Source of the DNA: an unidentified bacterial endosymbiont
GTDB lineage: Bacteria > Pseudomonadota > Gammaproteobacteria > Enterobacterales > Enterobacteriaceae
Assembly (NCBI RefSeq): GCF_918797525.1
Contig: NZ_OU963893.1
Location: forward strand, 1,984,001 to 2,048,000
Direction: 5' to 3'
Length of the DNA: 64,000 bases
Both the position numbers and the translations under genes were made by a program. Below are positions 41,303 to 54,099 of the stretch, piece after piece. Each line of letters starts with the position of its first letter. The first letter of the stretch is position 1. Under the pieces are notes generated by a model. It saw only the letters and a program-made list of their open reading frames with translations, was not told the origin of the DNA and did not search any database.

Positions 41303-42376
41303 TTAGCGGGTGGCCGGAGCCGCAGAGGGTCGGGTCGGCGGGGAGAAAAAGAGGTCGCCGAACAGCGCCGTAGAGATTTTACGCATGCCAAGGCCGGCAA
41401 GGGTACAGACCAGCAGGCTGACAAACGGATAGATAACGATCAGCGTTAATTCCGCCCAGACCGGCCAATATGCGGCATTCATTTCCGCAATCAGGAACAG
41501 ACTGAAGGCCTCAATCAAAATTCGATGGGTGGTGTAAATCGCGATGGTATTCGATCCAATAACGTTAAGCAGGTTGCCGGAACGAACGGCATAACGCTGC
41601 TCAATGCTATAGAAAAGCTTCATGATCGCGACAATCGACAGCAGAGAGAGCAGGAGCGGGACGTTAGCGAACCACAGCGCCACCGAGACAATGCCAAAGG
41701 CGACCACCGCCAGCCACAGGCGACGCAGGTCGACTCCTTTCATCCATGTCATTAGCTGTGCGCCATACCACGCGCCCATGCTGTAATAGATCATATTGCG
41801 CACCACGCTGTTCATGCCCCACCACGGTAGCGGCACAACGTTAATGGTTACGCTCGCTACCGCCAGCAGGCCCAGTACCGGCAGCTTCCAGCGGCTCAAC
41901 AGTTTACACAGCGTGAAATAGACCAGCAGGGCGTACAAATACCACAGGCTGGTGCTGGCGGTGAGCATGCCGCGTAAAAACCCAGAAATGGAATCGGCAT
42001 AGGCCGCGTTTGACGAGGTGGCCAGCACACGCTCAGGGGCAAGCCAGGCATTGAGATGACTGAGTGCCTGCCACTGCAATACGCCCCATAGCGCCAGTAC
42101 CCAGAGGATGCTCCAGATGCGTTTGTCGACGCTGGTGCGCCAGTTCACCTCGTCAATATAACGCCGGATTAAATAGCCCGAGATAAAGAAAAATACCGGC
42201 ATGCGAAACGGTGCGAGATAAAGATTAAAATAGACCCAGCATTTGGCGAGAAGGCCAGACAGGGGGTGTTGCAGCCCGCTAAGGTGCGGATAAAACGTAA
42301 TCACCGAGTGGTAAATCACCACAAGGCAGATGCACAGACCTTTTATCTGATTAATCCATAACGCTTTTTGTTTCAT
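41303..42376 (-). CDS. ycfT: YcfT, inner-membrane acyltransferase-3 family protein
   Basis: 357 residues, as in E. coli. About ten hydrophobic segments, with the family motifs ...CLVVIYHSVITFYPHL (the conserved histidine in the first segment) and FFFISGYLIRRYI. Relatives O-acylate surface sugars or related molecules. The substrate of YcfT is not known. The C-terminus (SPPTRPSAAPATR) is a short disordered tail. It is divergent from lolC across 255 bases. Confidence 0.93.
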   Translation of the reverse strand: MKQKALWINQIKGLCICLVVIYHSVITFYPHLSGLQHPLSGLLAKCWVYFNLYLAPFRMPVFFFISGYLIRRYIDEVNWRTSVDKRIWSILWVLALWGVLQWQALSHLNAWLAPERVLATSSNAAYADSISGFLRGMLTASTSLWYLYALLVYFTLCKLLSRWKLPVLGLLAVASVTINVVPLPWWGMNSVVRNMIYYSMGAWYGAQLMTWMKGVDLRRLWLAVVAFGIVSVALWFANVPLLLSLLSIVAIMKLFYSIEQRYAVRSGNLLNVIGSNTIAIYTTHRILIEAFSLFLIAEMNAAYWPVWAELTLIVIYPFVSLLVCTLAGLGMRKISTALFGDLFFSPPTRPSAAPATR

Positions 42377-42580
42377 CGGTAGCCAGGACCTATTGTCATA
42401 AACGAAAGCGCTATTGTTCTTAAACGAAACCGGGATGTAACGGGTAACAGTCTGTATCAGGCGGTTTTTCGGAAAAGGTGGAGGGTGCGCGCACAGTGAT
42501 CGGCAAGTAGTACCTTGATGTATCTGATTTTTTCGGAATAATGATTACCAAAGCTTACGGTTTCAGTCATTTACGCTTAA

Positions 42581-44524
<1,944 letters not shown>

Positions 44525-44525
<1 letters not shown>

Positions 44526-45769
44526 TGGCGTCACCGTTATCGTTACTTATTGGGTTGCGCTTTAGCCGCGGCCGCCGTCGCGGCGGTATGGTATCGCTCA
44601 TCTCTGTTATCTCGACCATTGGTATTGCGCTGGGCGTGGCGGTGTTGATCGTCGGCTTAAGCGCGATGAACGGCTTCGAGCGTGAGTTGAATAACCGAAT
44701 TCTGGCAGTGGTACCGCACGGTGAAATCGAACCGGTTAACCAGCCATGGACAAACTGGCGCGAATCCCTCACTAAAATTGAAAAGGTGCCGGGCATTGTT
44801 GCCGCTGCACCCTATATCAACTTTACCGGCCTGGTCGAGAGCGGCGTGAATCTGCGCGCTATTCAGGTGAAAGGGGTGAACCCGTCGCAGGAAGCGCGTC
44901 TGAGCGCACTGCCGAACTATGTGCAGAACGGCGCCTGGGCGAACTTTAAGGCCGGTGAACAGCAAATCATCATCGGTAAAGGCGTCGCCGATGCCCTGAA
45001 GGTGAAGCAGGGTGACTGGGTATCCATCATGATCCCGAATGCCAGCGCCGACCATAAGCTGCAGCAGCCCAAACGCGTGCGTCTGCACGTCACCGGTATT
45101 CTTCAACTGAGCGGCCAGCTCGACCACAGCTTTGCGATGGTCCCCATGGAAGATGCGCGTCAGTATCTGGACATGGCGGATAGCGTAACCGGCATTGCCA
45201 TCAAGGTAAACGACGTCTTCAATGCCAATAAACTGGTGCGAGATGCCGGCGCAGTGACCAATAGCTATGTTTACATCAAAAGCTGGATCGGCACTTACGG
45301 GTATATGTATCGTGATATCCAGATGATCCGCGCCATTATGTATCTGGCGATGGTGCTGGTGATAGGCGTAGCCTGCTTCAATATCGTCTCGACCCTGGTG
45401 ATGGCGGTGAAAGACAAGAGCGGCGATATTGCGGTGCTGCGTACCCTGGGGGCCAAAGACGGTCTTATCCGCGCCATCTTCGTCTGGTATGGCTTGCTGG
45501 CGGGGCTGTTTGGCAGCCTCTGCGGCGTGGTAATTGGGGTGGTGGTTTCACTGCAGTTGACGCCCATCATCAACGGGATTGAAAAGCTTATCGGCCACCA
45601 GTTCCTGTCGGGTGATATCTATTTTATTGACTTCCTGCCGTCTGAATTGCACTGGCTGGACGTTTTATATGTGCTGATTACAGCACTTTTACTGAGTCTG
45701 CTGGCAAGCTGGTATCCGGCGCGTCGCGCAAGCCGAATTGATCCGGCGAGGGTATTAAGTGGCCAGTAA
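44525..45769 (+). CDS. lolE: LolE, lipoprotein-releasing ABC permease
   Basis: 414 residues. It is the partner of LolC with the same plan: one membrane segment near residue 30, a periplasmic domain that takes the lipoprotein, and three C-terminal membrane segments starting near [20 protein letters not shown]. It ends [12 protein letters not shown]. nagK follows after about 54 bases. Confidence 0.97.
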
Positions 45770-45823
45770 TTACGTCGTGGTATAGCGGTCTTTGGCCTGC
45801 TATATCAAAAAGAGGAATGCACT

Positions 45824-46735
45824 ATGTATTATGGATTTGATATTGGCGGCACAAAAATTGCGCTGGGCGTGTTTGATGAAAACCTCACTTTGCTGTGGGA
45901 AACCCGTGTTCCCACCCCGCGCGAAAGCTATGACGCATTTTTAACGACCATTGCCGGGCTGGTGGCACAAGCTGACGCGCGCTTTAAGGTGAAGGGCAGC
46001 GTCGGCATTGGTATTCCGGGTATGCCGGAAACCGACGATGGCACGCTGTATGCCGCGAATGTTCCGGCTGCCAGCGGAAAACCGCTGCGCGCTGATCTCT
46101 CTCGCCTTCTTGAGCGCGACGTGCGTTTAGATAACGATGCCAACTGTTTTGCCCTCTCGGAAGCCTGGGACGATGAATTTCGCCAGTATCCGCTGGTGAT
46201 GGGGCTGATCCTCGGCACGGGCGTTGGCGGGGGGATCGTCATCAACGGCAAACCGATTACCGGGCGCAGCTATATTACCGGCGAATTCGGTCATCTCCGT
46301 CTGCCGGTAGATGCGCTGGACGTGGTAGGGCGCGAATTTCCGCTTACCCGCTGCGGCTGCGGCCAGCACGGCTGCATTGAAAATTATCTCTCCGGCGGTG
46401 GGTTTGCATGGCTATATGAACACTTCTATCATCAGAAACTTGATGCCCCCCAAATCATCACTTTGTGGGAGCAAGGGGACGCCCGGGCGTGTGAGCACGT
46501 CGAACGCTATCTCGATCTGCTGGCGGTGTGCCTGGGGAATATCCTCACCCTCGTCGATCCGGATCTGCTGGTGATTGGCGGCGGGCTGTCAAACTTTACT
46601 GCGATCACGGAAAGGTTGTCCGGGCGTTTGCCACGACACTTATTGCCGGTCGCCCGCGTGCCGCGTATTGAACGCGCGCGGCACGGGGACGCAGGAGGCA
46701 TGCGCGGAGCCGCATTCCTCCATCTCACCGATTAG
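45824..46735 (+). CDS. nagK: N-acetyl-D-glucosamine kinase
   Basis: 303 residues. It phosphorylates GlcNAc recovered from wall recycling, downstream of NagZ. This ROK-family protein has an ATP site [13 protein letters not shown] and a zinc-binding cluster [15 protein letters not shown] after the ROK motif region. It is followed closely by cobB. Confidence 0.97.
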   Translation: MYYGFDIGGTKIALGVFDENLTLLWETRVPTPRESYDAFLTTIAGLVAQADARFKVKGSVGIGIPGMPETDDGTLYAANVPAASGKPLRADLSRLLERDVRLDNDANCFALSEAWDDEFRQYPLVMGLILGTGVGGGIVINGKPITGRSYITGEFGHLRLPVDALDVVGREFPLTRCGCGQHGCIENYLSGGGFAWLYEHFYHQKLDAPQIITLWEQGDARACEHVERYLDLLAVCLGNILTLVDPDLLVIGGGLSNFTAITERLSGRLPRHLLPVARVPRIERARHGDAGGMRGAAFLHLTD

Positions 46736-46750
46736 TTTTACGAGGTTACT

Positions 46751-47572
46751 ATGCTGTCGCGTCGCCAGGGTCGACTCAGCCGTTTTCGCAAAAATAAACG
46801 CCGCTTGCGCGAGCGCTTGCGTCAGCGGATCTTTTTCAGAGACAGAATGATGCCAGAAGCAATGGATAAACCCAGAGTGGTGGTATTGACCGGCGCGGGA
46901 ATTTCCGCAGAGTCCGGCATTCGTACTTTCCGTGCCGTAGACGGACTATGGGAAGAGCACCACGTAGAAGATGTGGCGACACCGGAAGGGTTTGCCCGCG
47001 ATCCGGCGCTGGTGCAGGCGTTTTACAACGCCCGCCGCCGTCAGCTCCAGCAGCCAGAGATTGCGCCAAATGCGGCGCATCAGGCGCTGGCGACGCTGGA
47101 AGAGGCGCTCGGGGATCGCTTTCTGCTGATCACGCAGAATATCGATAACCTTCACGAAAGAGCCGGTAACAAAAACATCATCCATATGCACGGTGAACTG
47201 TTGAAAGTGCGTTGTGCTTCGAGCGGGCAGGTGCTGGACTGGGAAGAGGATGTCCTGAACGAAGATCGATGCCACTGCTGCCAGTTTCCATCGCGCCTGC
47301 GTCCGCATGTGGTTTGGTTTGGTGAAATGCCGCTAGGGATGGATGAGATTTACAGCGCGTTGGCCATGGCGGATGTGTTTATCGCAATCGGTACGTCCGG
47401 GCATGTCTATCCGGCGGCGGGATTTGTCCACGAAGCGCGTCTTCAGGGGGCGCATACGGTGGAACTTAATCTGGAGCCGAGCCAGGTGGGCAGCGAGTTT
47501 GAAGAGAAGCATTACGGTCTGGCAAGTTTAGTGGTGCCGGCGTTTGTCGACAAACTACTCAAAGGGCTGTAA
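46751..47572 (+). CDS. cobB: CobB, NAD-dependent protein deacylase (sirtuin)
   Basis: 273 residues in the long form. It removes acetyl and succinyl groups from lysines, using NAD. The NAD site is [20 protein letters not shown], then [12 protein letters not shown] and the catalytic His in [11 protein letters not shown]. Two zinc-type Cys pairs are reduced to RCAS...CHCC. The first 38 residues are an Arg-rich extension; E. coli and Salmonella make a short isoform from an internal start, and [10 protein letters not shown] (ATG at 46862) could serve here. Confidence 0.96.
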   Translation: MLSRRQGRLSRFRKNKRRLRERLRQRIFFRDRMMPEAMDKPRVVVLTGAGISAESGIRTFRAVDGLWEEHHVEDVATPEGFARDPALVQAFYNARRRQLQQPEIAPNAAHQALATLEEALGDRFLLITQNIDNLHERAGNKNIIHMHGELLKVRCASSGQVLDWEEDVLNEDRCHCCQFPSRLRPHVVWFGEMPLGMDEIYSALAMADVFIAIGTSGHVYPAAGFVHEARLQGAHTVELNLEPSQVGSEFEEKHYGLASLVVPAFVDKLLKGL

Positions 47573-47591
47573 CGGCTTTTCGATTGTAAAG

Positions 47592-47620
47592 CGCACCCGC
47601 AATCGGGTGCTTTATTTATT
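47592..47620 (+). terminator. Terminator of nagK-cobB
   Basis: GCACCCG-CAAT-CGGGTGC followed by TTTATTTATT. Confidence 0.78.
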
Positions 47621-47779
47621 GATTCTGTCCTGGCCAATGTAATTATTATGACTCGCCGTGATAAACCCTGATAATAAGTGTGGTTGCTTCTCATTTGTGC
47701 GTTAACTAAAAATAGAACTCGTTATATCTCTGAAAAAAGAAGATGCTACCCGGCAGATAATTGTTAAGGAGGGCGGAGA

Positions 47780-48742
47780 ATGTACGCATTTATCGCGCGA
47801 CAACCCATTTTAAACACCGAGATGAAAACGGTAGCCTATGAACTGCTTTTCAGAGATGGGATGACCAACCGTTTTCCAGATGTGTCGGCGGAATATGACC
47901 CTATATTGCGATAGTAAAGTTTGATGTCAGAAATTATACCTTAGCGCAAATTGAAAATTATCTTAAACAGCGCGCAAACCTCACTGGATATATTCAGTAT
48001 CTTGCTGAAAAAATTGAAACTAAAGAGGAGTTTAAATTATATCGGGATGCCGGGTTCACGCTGTTCCAGGGATATTTTTTCTGCCGCCCGGAAGTCATTA
48101 AGTATAAACGGTTGTCGCAAAATCAGCTCGCCATTTTTCGCCTGCAGGTGGAGGTGGGGCTCAATAAACCCGATTTTCGCATTATCGAGTCGTTGATTAA
48201 AACCGACCTTACGCTGTCCTATAAAATTATGCGCTATATGAAGCATACCGCATTCAAATACGCCGGGGAGTGCAATTTTAATAAGTTAACGCTGAGCGAA
48301 GTCCTGATGTATCTCGGTGAAAATCAGCTCAGGCGCTTTGTGGCCGTAGTGGTGTTGGCAAGCGCCGGAAACGACACCGTCAGCGAACTTTATCCCCTGA
48401 GCATGATGCGAGGAAAATTCTGCGAGCTGATTGCAGAAAAAATGAACGAACCGCAGCGTGCAGAGAATGCCTTTATCTGCGGCCTGTTTTCACTTCTTGA
48501 TACCCTCCTCGATCTGCCGATGACCGAGCTGATGAAGCAAATCGCGGTGCCGCGGAGCGTGAGTCATGCGCTGTGCCACCAGCAAGGGTGGTTAGCGGAT
48601 ATTGTTACGCTATGCCGTCTATGAACAGCAGGAGTGGGATGCGGCGCTGAGGATGGGGCACGCGCTGGGTCTGGCGGACGAGGATGTGGTTGAGGCCATG
48701 CGGGGGGCAACGATCTGGGCCAGCGAAAATACGGTGAGTTAA
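47780..48742 (+). pseudogene. Decayed EAL-HDOD signalling protein (YuxH-like)
   Basis: Three pieces of one gene lie in successive frames. Piece 1 (47780-47914) starts MYAFIARQPILNTEMKTVAY behind AAGGAGGGCGG and then hits TAG. Piece 2 (from about 47899, a different frame) resumes in the second half of the EAL domain (VKFDVRNYTLAQIENYLKQR) and runs through the HDOD domain to TGA at 48622. Piece 3 (about 48605-48742, shifted again) supplies the end, YEQQEWDAALRMGHALGLAD. Most of the EAL domain, perhaps 85 codons, is missing at the first junction. Such proteins usually bind partners rather than degrade cyclic-di-GMP. It is not present here in E. coli K-12. Confidence 0.85.
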
Positions 48743-48781
48743 ACCTTCCTCACCCACACGGGAGCGAGGAAGGTGGACGGC

Positions 48782-49816
48782 TTATCGGCCCGCTTTTAAC
48801 TTCTGGTAATACTCTTCGTAAAGACGGCTTGCATCACCGACGTCGTTCTGCCATTCACCCTTGCTGATGGTTTGCGCGTCAGGATACAGCGAGGTGTCGT
48901 TCGCTACCGTCGGGCTGAGGAGTTTGCGGGCAGCCAGATTTGGCGTGGGGTAACCGATGGTTTCGGCAACCTGTTTCGCCACCTCCGGGCGCAGCAGGAA
49001 GTTAATCAGCTTCAGCGCCCCCTCAACGTTTTTCGCATTTGCAGGAATGGAGAGGCTATCCATCCAGAAGATCCCGCCTTCTTGCGGCCAGACCACTTCC
49101 AGCGGCGTGCCGGCCTGACGGGCAACATACGCCGAGCCGTTCCACACCATCCCCAGGTTCACTTCGCCTTCCATATACGGGTTTGCCGGGTTGTCGGAGT
49201 TGAACGCGGCTACATTAGGCATCAGTTTTTTCAGTTCGTTATAGGCCGCTTCAATCTCTTTTGGATCCGTCGTGTTACCGGAGTAGCCCAGCTTACGCAG
49301 CGCTACCTGGAACACTTCCCTGGCATCGTCGGTCATCAGCAGGCTGCTTTTGTACTCGGGTTTCCACAGGTCGGCCCAGCGGGTAACGGTTTTGGGATCG
49401 ATTTCATCGCTGTTGATGCCAATGGCCGTCGCGCCCCAGATGTAGGGGATGGAGTAGTCATTGTTTGGGTCAAACGGCTTGTTGAGCATCTGCGGATCGA
49501 GATTGCTGAAGTGGGTCAGCTTTGTTTTGTCGATCTTCTGGATCATGCCCTCTTTACGCATTTTGTCGACGAAATAGGTTGAGGGAACCACCAGATCGTA
49601 GGCGCCGTCCTTGTAGGTTTTGAGCCTGGCGTACATGGTTTCATTTGACTCGTAGGTGGAATAGATAACCTTGATCCCGGTCTCTTTGGTGAACTGCTCC
49701 AGCAGGCCCGGCGGGACATACTCGGTCCAGTTATAGAAATAGAGCGTCTTGCTGTCGTCTGCATGTGCACTACCCATCCCGAGTACCAGCGCTGCGGCGG
49801 CTAACATTTTTTTCAT
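48782..49816 (-). CDS. potD: PotD, spermidine/putrescine-binding periplasmic protein
   Basis: 344 residues (E. coli 348). Signal peptide MKKMLAAAALVLGMGSAHA, then the binding-protein fold with YFYNWTEYVPPGLL. Residues lining the polyamine pocket in E. coli PotD appear kept (TYESNETMYARL, WMDSLSIPANAKN). The start overlaps the potC stop by 4 bases. It is the last gene of potABCD. Confidence 0.97.
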   Translation of the reverse strand: MKKMLAAAALVLGMGSAHADDSKTLYFYNWTEYVPPGLLEQFTKETGIKVIYSTYESNETMYARLKTYKDGAYDLVVPSTYFVDKMRKEGMIQKIDKTKLTHFSNLDPQMLNKPFDPNNDYSIPYIWGATAIGINSDEIDPKTVTRWADLWKPEYKSSLLMTDDAREVFQVALRKLGYSGNTTDPKEIEAAYNELKKLMPNVAAFNSDNPANPYMEGEVNLGMVWNGSAYVARQAGTPLEVVWPQEGGIFWMDSLSIPANAKNVEGALKLINFLLRPEVAKQVAETIGYPTPNLAARKLLSPTVANDTSLYPDAQTISKGEWQNDVGDASRLYEEYYQKLKAGR

Positions 49817-50604
49817 TTCATTGTCCCCTGAGATTTTGTTTTATCACGAGCAATAAGCTGGCTGGCAATCACCAGAACCAACGAGAATACCAACAGAATG
49901 GTCGCCAGCGCGTTCACCTCAGGTGACACACCAACTTTTACCATCGAATAGATCTTCAATGGCAGAATTTCATAGCTCGGCCCGGTCACGAACGATGAGA
50001 CCACAACGTCATCCATCGACAGGGTGAAGCTCAGCAACCACCCGGCCGCAACGGCAGGCATCGCCAGCGGCAGGATGATTTTACGCAGAATCGTCATCTC
50101 GCTGGCGCCAAGGTCTTTGGCGGCCTCGAGCATGCGCACGTCGAAGCCTTTCAGGCGCGCAAAGACCGTTACCACCACAAAAGGCAGGCAGAAGGTGATG
50201 TGGGAAAACAGCAGTGACCAGAAGCCAAGCTGCACGCCCAGCAGCATAAACAGCACCAGCAGAGAAATGGCCATCACGATATCGGGTGACATCATCACTA
50301 TAAACAGCATTCCACCGACGAACGGCTTGCCGCGAAAACGGTAGCGATACAGCGCCACGGCGGTGAGCGAGCCAATCAGCGTTGCGAAGGTGGCGGATAA
50401 CACCGCCATCGTCAGTGAGTGCTGCGCGGCCTGAAGCAGGCTGTCGTTGTTTATCAGCAGGCTATACCAGCGCGTGGTAAAGCCTTGCCAGTTGATCCCG
50501 AAGCGGGAACTGTTAAACGAGTTCACGATCAAAATAATGATCGGAATATAAAGATACGCATAAATAGCGGTCATAAAACCGCCGCGAAGCAGTCGACCGA
50601 TCAT
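49813..50604 (-). CDS. potC: PotC, spermidine/putrescine ABC permease
   Basis: 263 residues with six membrane segments. The ABC permease EAA loop reads [20 protein letters not shown] (about residues 165-185), which docks on PotA. It overlaps potD and potB by 4 bases each (ATGA type), so translation is coupled. Confidence 0.96.
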   Translation of the reverse strand: MIGRLLRGGFMTAIYAYLYIPIIILIVNSFNSSRFGINWQGFTTRWYSLLINNDSLLQAAQHSLTMAVLSATFATLIGSLTAVALYRYRFRGKPFVGGMLFIVMMSPDIVMAISLLVLFMLLGVQLGFWSLLFSHITFCLPFVVVTVFARLKGFDVRMLEAAKDLGASEMTILRKIILPLAMPAVAAGWLLSFTLSMDDVVVSSFVTGPSYEILPLKIYSMVKVGVSPEVNALATILLVFSLVLVIASQLIARDKTKSQGTMK

Positions 50605-51458
50605 TCGAGTTCTACCCTCTTGTTCAACAAGCGCGAGGCACGCCAGTACACCAGCAGCATGAGACCCATTATTACCGTAAGCGTAATGCTGGTCGCGGAG
50701 CCAAACGGCCAGTCGCGAATGTTCAGGAACTGGCTCTTAATCACGTTACCAATCAGCAGGTTTTTTGCCCCGCCCATCAGGTCAGACACGTAGAATAGCC
50801 CCATCGCCGGTAGCATCACCAGCAGACAGCCCGCGACGATACCGGGCATGGTCAGAGGAATAACGATGCGGATAAACGTTTGTAGCTTGCTGGCGCCCAG
50901 ATCTTTCGCCGCTTCGAGCAACGGTTTATCGAGCTTTTCAATGCTGGAGTAGAGCGGCATCACCATAAACGGCAGCAGGATGTAAACCAGACCGACGATC
51001 ACCGCTCCCGGGGTGAACATGATGCGTATCGGCGTGTCAATTACCCCGAGCCACAGCAAAAAGGCATTGAGGTAGCCTTTGGTGCTGAGAAAAATTTTTA
51101 ACCCGTAAATGCGAATTAATGAGTTGGTCCAGAATGGAACAATCAGTAAAAACAGCAGCAGCGGGCGTACCTTTCGTGGCAGTCGTGCCAGGAACCACGC
51201 GAAAGGATAGCCCAGCAGCAGGCAGGCGAGAGTGGCGATCAGCGCCATATTGAGCGAATGCAGTAGCACGTCAAAATAGAGCGGATCGAGCAGGCGCGCG
51301 TAGTTATCCAGCGTAAAGACCAGCTTAACGAAGTGGGTATCGTCGCGGGTCAGAAAGCTGGTCACAATGATCATCAGGTTGGGGAGAAAGACAAATAACA
51401 CAAGCCAACCGACGATCGTGGCAATCACCACATTCTGGAATTTACTTGTGTTCTTCAT
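50601..51458 (-). CDS. potB: PotB, spermidine/putrescine ABC permease
   Basis: 285 residues from the ATG at 51458 ([11 protein letters not shown]...), matching the current E. coli start; four codons more are open upstream within potA. It has six membrane segments and the EAA loop [20 protein letters not shown]. It overlaps potA by 17 bases. Confidence 0.95.
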   Translation of the reverse strand: MKNTSKFQNVVIATIVGWLVLFVFLPNLMIIVTSFLTRDDTHFVKLVFTLDNYARLLDPLYFDVLLHSLNMALIATLACLLLGYPFAWFLARLPRKVRPLLLFLLIVPFWTNSLIRIYGLKIFLSTKGYLNAFLLWLGVIDTPIRIMFTPGAVIVGLVYILLPFMVMPLYSSIEKLDKPLLEAAKDLGASKLQTFIRIVIPLTMPGIVAGCLLVMLPAMGLFYVSDLMGGAKNLLIGNVIKSQFLNIRDWPFGSATSITLTVIMGLMLLVYWRASRLLNKRVELE

Positions 51459-52560
51459 CAGCCAGTACAACCTCCCAGCTTTCTACCCAATTGATAACCA
51501 TTTTCTGGTCGAGAGAGTGGTCAAAGTCCGGATCGTCTTCGTTAAAAAACTCGCTGACCATCACCATCTTACCGTTTTCCAGCTCGACGACAGACTCCAG
51601 GGTCATGCCCTTATAGTTCCGCTCGCGGATATAGCCGATAAGGCCTTCAGCCTCTGCGTTATCGTGTATTTCATCCACACGCAGATCCTCCGGACGCAGC
51701 AGCACGTTAAGCTGTTGTCCCTCCTCTACGGCAAAATGGACGGTGATATTACACTCGCGGCCTTCGACGCTTGCGCGAACACGCTGCGCATCCAGACGCT
51801 CGATCACCGTGGCGTGGAAAATATTGATCTCGCCGATAAAGCTGGCGACGAACAGATTTTTCGGCTCTTCGTAGATTTCACGCGGCGTACCATCCTGCTC
51901 GATTTTGCCGTCTCGCATCACCACGATGCGATCGGACATGGTGAGGGCTTCTTCCTGATCGTGGGTGACAAAGACAAAGGTAATCCCCAGCTTGCGCTGC
52001 AGGGCCTTAAGCTCGTTTTGCATCTGCTTGCGCAGTTTATAATCCAGCGCGGATAGGGACTCATCAAGCAGCAGCAGGCGCGGTTTGTTGACGACCGCAC
52101 GCGCAATGGCCACACGCTGTTGCTGGCCGCCGGAAAGTTGATGCGGTTTACGCTGGGCAAATTCGTCAAGCTGCACCATGCGCAGGGCTTCACTCACGCG
52201 GGAAGGGATCTCGCTGGCCGGCGTTTTCTGCATCCGCAGTCCAAAGGCCACATTCTCATACACGGTCATGTGTGGGAACAGAGCATAGCTTTGAAAGACG
52301 GTATTGACGTGACGATCTTCGGCAGGAACCTGGGTGATGTCCTGGTTCTCAAGGTGGATGTGGCCGTTATCGACGCTTTCCAGCCCGGCGATAAGGCGCA
52401 GTACGGTGGTCTTGCCGCAGCCGGAGGGTCCCAGCAGGGTCAGAAACTCACCATCGTTGATGGTCAGATTGAGGTCGGATATCACCATTTTGCCATCAAA
52501 ACTTTTACGGATTCGTTCCAGTTGCACCAGTGGCGCACGTGAACGGGGTTGTGTATTCAA
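51442..52560 (-). CDS. potA: PotA, spermidine/putrescine ABC ATPase
   Basis: 372 residues as read from a TTG at 52560 (E. coli 378). Walker [10 protein letters not shown], signature [15 protein letters not shown], Walker [13 protein letters not shown], and a C-terminal regulatory TOBE domain (from about residue 270). The start is odd. The ATG that begins PotA in E. coli is present at 52577 with a GAGG ribosome site, but is out of frame by one base. It opens a six-codon frame (MGQREN) whose TGA overlaps the TTG. Translation may re-initiate there, or the gene has a one-base deletion near its start. Confidence 0.9.
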   Translation of the reverse strand: MNTQPRSRAPLVQLERIRKSFDGKMVISDLNLTINDGEFLTLLGPSGCGKTTVLRLIAGLESVDNGHIHLENQDITQVPAEDRHVNTVFQSYALFPHMTVYENVAFGLRMQKTPASEIPSRVSEALRMVQLDEFAQRKPHQLSGGQQQRVAIARAVVNKPRLLLLDESLSALDYKLRKQMQNELKALQRKLGITFVFVTHDQEEALTMSDRIVVMRDGKIEQDGTPREIYEEPKNLFVASFIGEINIFHATVIERLDAQRVRASVEGRECNITVHFAVEEGQQLNVLLRPEDLRVDEIHDNAEAEGLIGYIRERNYKGMTLESVVELENGKMVMVSEFFNEDDPDFDHSLDQKMVINWVESWEVVLADEEHK

Positions 52561-52827
52561 TTTTCGCGCTGTCCCATATAGACGCCTCAGGCAGCAGACT
52601 GAAGCGGGGTTTGTGTGTAACCACCTTGGTGACTCGTAACGAGGGCGGACATTCTACGGTAATCCCCGGCAATCGCCAATCCTTGTCACTGATTCATAAG
52701 CTACATTTATTAACGCAATGCGATTTAAACGGAAAAAATTCTCGATTGCGGGATAAAAGTGACCTGACGCAATATTTGCGTTTTGATGCTTATTGATAAT
52801 GTTGTCACAAAAAGTGAGGGTGACTGC

Positions 52828-54051
52828 ATGGATAAATTACTTGAGCGTTTTTTACAGTACGTTTCGCTGGATACCCAATCTAAACCGGGTGTCCGTCAGG
52901 TCCCGAGCACCGAGGGTCAGTGGAAGTTATTAAACCTGCTCAAAGAGCAACTGGATGCCATGGGGCTGGTTAACGTCACGTTAAGCGATAAAGGCACGGT
53001 GATGGCAACGCTGCCTGCCAATGTCTCCGGTGATATTCCGGCGATAGGCTTCATTTCACATGTCGACACCTCACCGGATTTTAGCGGAAAAAATGTGAAC
53101 CCGCAGATTGTTGAAAACTATCGCGGCGGCGACATCGCGCTGGGTATCGGTGACGAAGTGCTCTCTCCGGTGATGTTCCCGGTTTTGCACCAGTTGCTCG
53201 GCCAGACGCTTATCACCACCGATGGCAAGACGCTGTTGGGGGCAGACGATAAAGCAGGCGTTGCCGAGATCATGACGGCGCTGGCGGTACTGAAAGAAAA
53301 AAATATTCCGCATGGTGATATTCGTGTTGCCTTCACGCCGGACGAAGAGGTGGGGAAAGGGGCGAAGCACTTTGACGTTGAGGCCTTTAATGCCCGGTGG
53401 GCCTACACCGTCGATGGGGGTGGGGTCGGTGAACTGGAGTATGAAAACTTTAACGCGGCATCCGTGACGATCAAAATTGTCGGCAACAATGTTCACCCGG
53501 GTTCCGCAAAAGGGGTGATGGTTAATGCGCTGTCGTTGGCTGCTCGTATTCATGCTGAAGTCCCGGCAGAAGAGAGCCCGGAACAGACCGAAGGCTATGA
53601 AGGCTTTTATCATCTGACCAGCATTAAAGGCACCGTTGATAGCGCACAGATGCACTATATCGTCCGCGATTTCGAGCGCAAAGCCTTTGAAACACGTAAA
53701 CGCAAGATGATGGAAATCGCGAAGAAGGTCGGCAAAGGCCTGCACCCGGACTGCTACATTGAGCTGATTATCGAAGACAGCTATTACAATATGTGCGAGA
53801 AGGTCATGGAGCACCCGCACATTCTCGATATCGCCCAGCAGGCCATGCGCGATTGCAACATCGAACCCTTGCTGAAACCTATTCGCGGCGGCACCGACGG
53901 CTCGCAACTGTCGTTTATGGGATTACCCTGCCCGAACCTGTTTACCGGCGGATACAATTACCACGGCAAGCATGAGTTTGTAACGCTGGAAGGGATGGAG
54001 AAAGCGGTGAACGTGATTGTCCGAATAGCGGAGTTAACGGCGAAGCGATAG
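52828..54051 (+). CDS. pepT: Peptidase T, aminotripeptidase
   Basis: 407 residues from the ATG at 52828, behind GTGAGGGTGACTGC; upstream in-frame ATGs lack support. It is a cytoplasmic zinc aminopeptidase that releases N-terminal residues from tripeptides. Metal and catalytic residues are in [42 protein letters not shown] and YHGKHEF. It is divergent from potA. FNR control is known in Salmonella, but I could not pick out a clear site. Confidence 0.97.
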   Translation: MDKLLERFLQYVSLDTQSKPGVRQVPSTEGQWKLLNLLKEQLDAMGLVNVTLSDKGTVMATLPANVSGDIPAIGFISHVDTSPDFSGKNVNPQIVENYRGGDIALGIGDEVLSPVMFPVLHQLLGQTLITTDGKTLLGADDKAGVAEIMTALAVLKEKNIPHGDIRVAFTPDEEVGKGAKHFDVEAFNARWAYTVDGGGVGELEYENFNAASVTIKIVGNNVHPGSAKGVMVNALSLAARIHAEVPAEESPEQTEGYEGFYHLTSIKGTVDSAQMHYIVRDFERKAFETRKRKMMEIAKKVGKGLHPDCYIELIIEDSYYNMCEKVMEHPHILDIAQQAMRDCNIEPLLKPIRGGTDGSQLSFMGLPCPNLFTGGYNYHGKHEFVTLEGMEKAVNVIVRIAELTAKR

Positions 54052-54060
54052 CGGTAGTAA

Positions 54061-54086
54061 GCCCGGTAAGCAAAGTGCCACCGGGC
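54061..54086. repeat. REP-like palindrome between pepT and roxA
   Basis: GCCCGGT-AAGCAAAGTGCC-ACCGGGC, a GC-rich dyad with an imperfect middle, in the short gap between two convergent genes. It has the look of enterobacterial REP units and may also end transcription from both sides. Confidence 0.45.
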
Positions 54087-54099
54087 AAGGTCATGCCTC

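Noticed and set aside
48743..48774. Hairpin ACCTTCCTC...GAGGAAGGT after the EAL-HDOD remnant
   Set aside because: Lacks a T-run on either strand and has a large loop; probably of no function, or at most a weak potD 3' structure.
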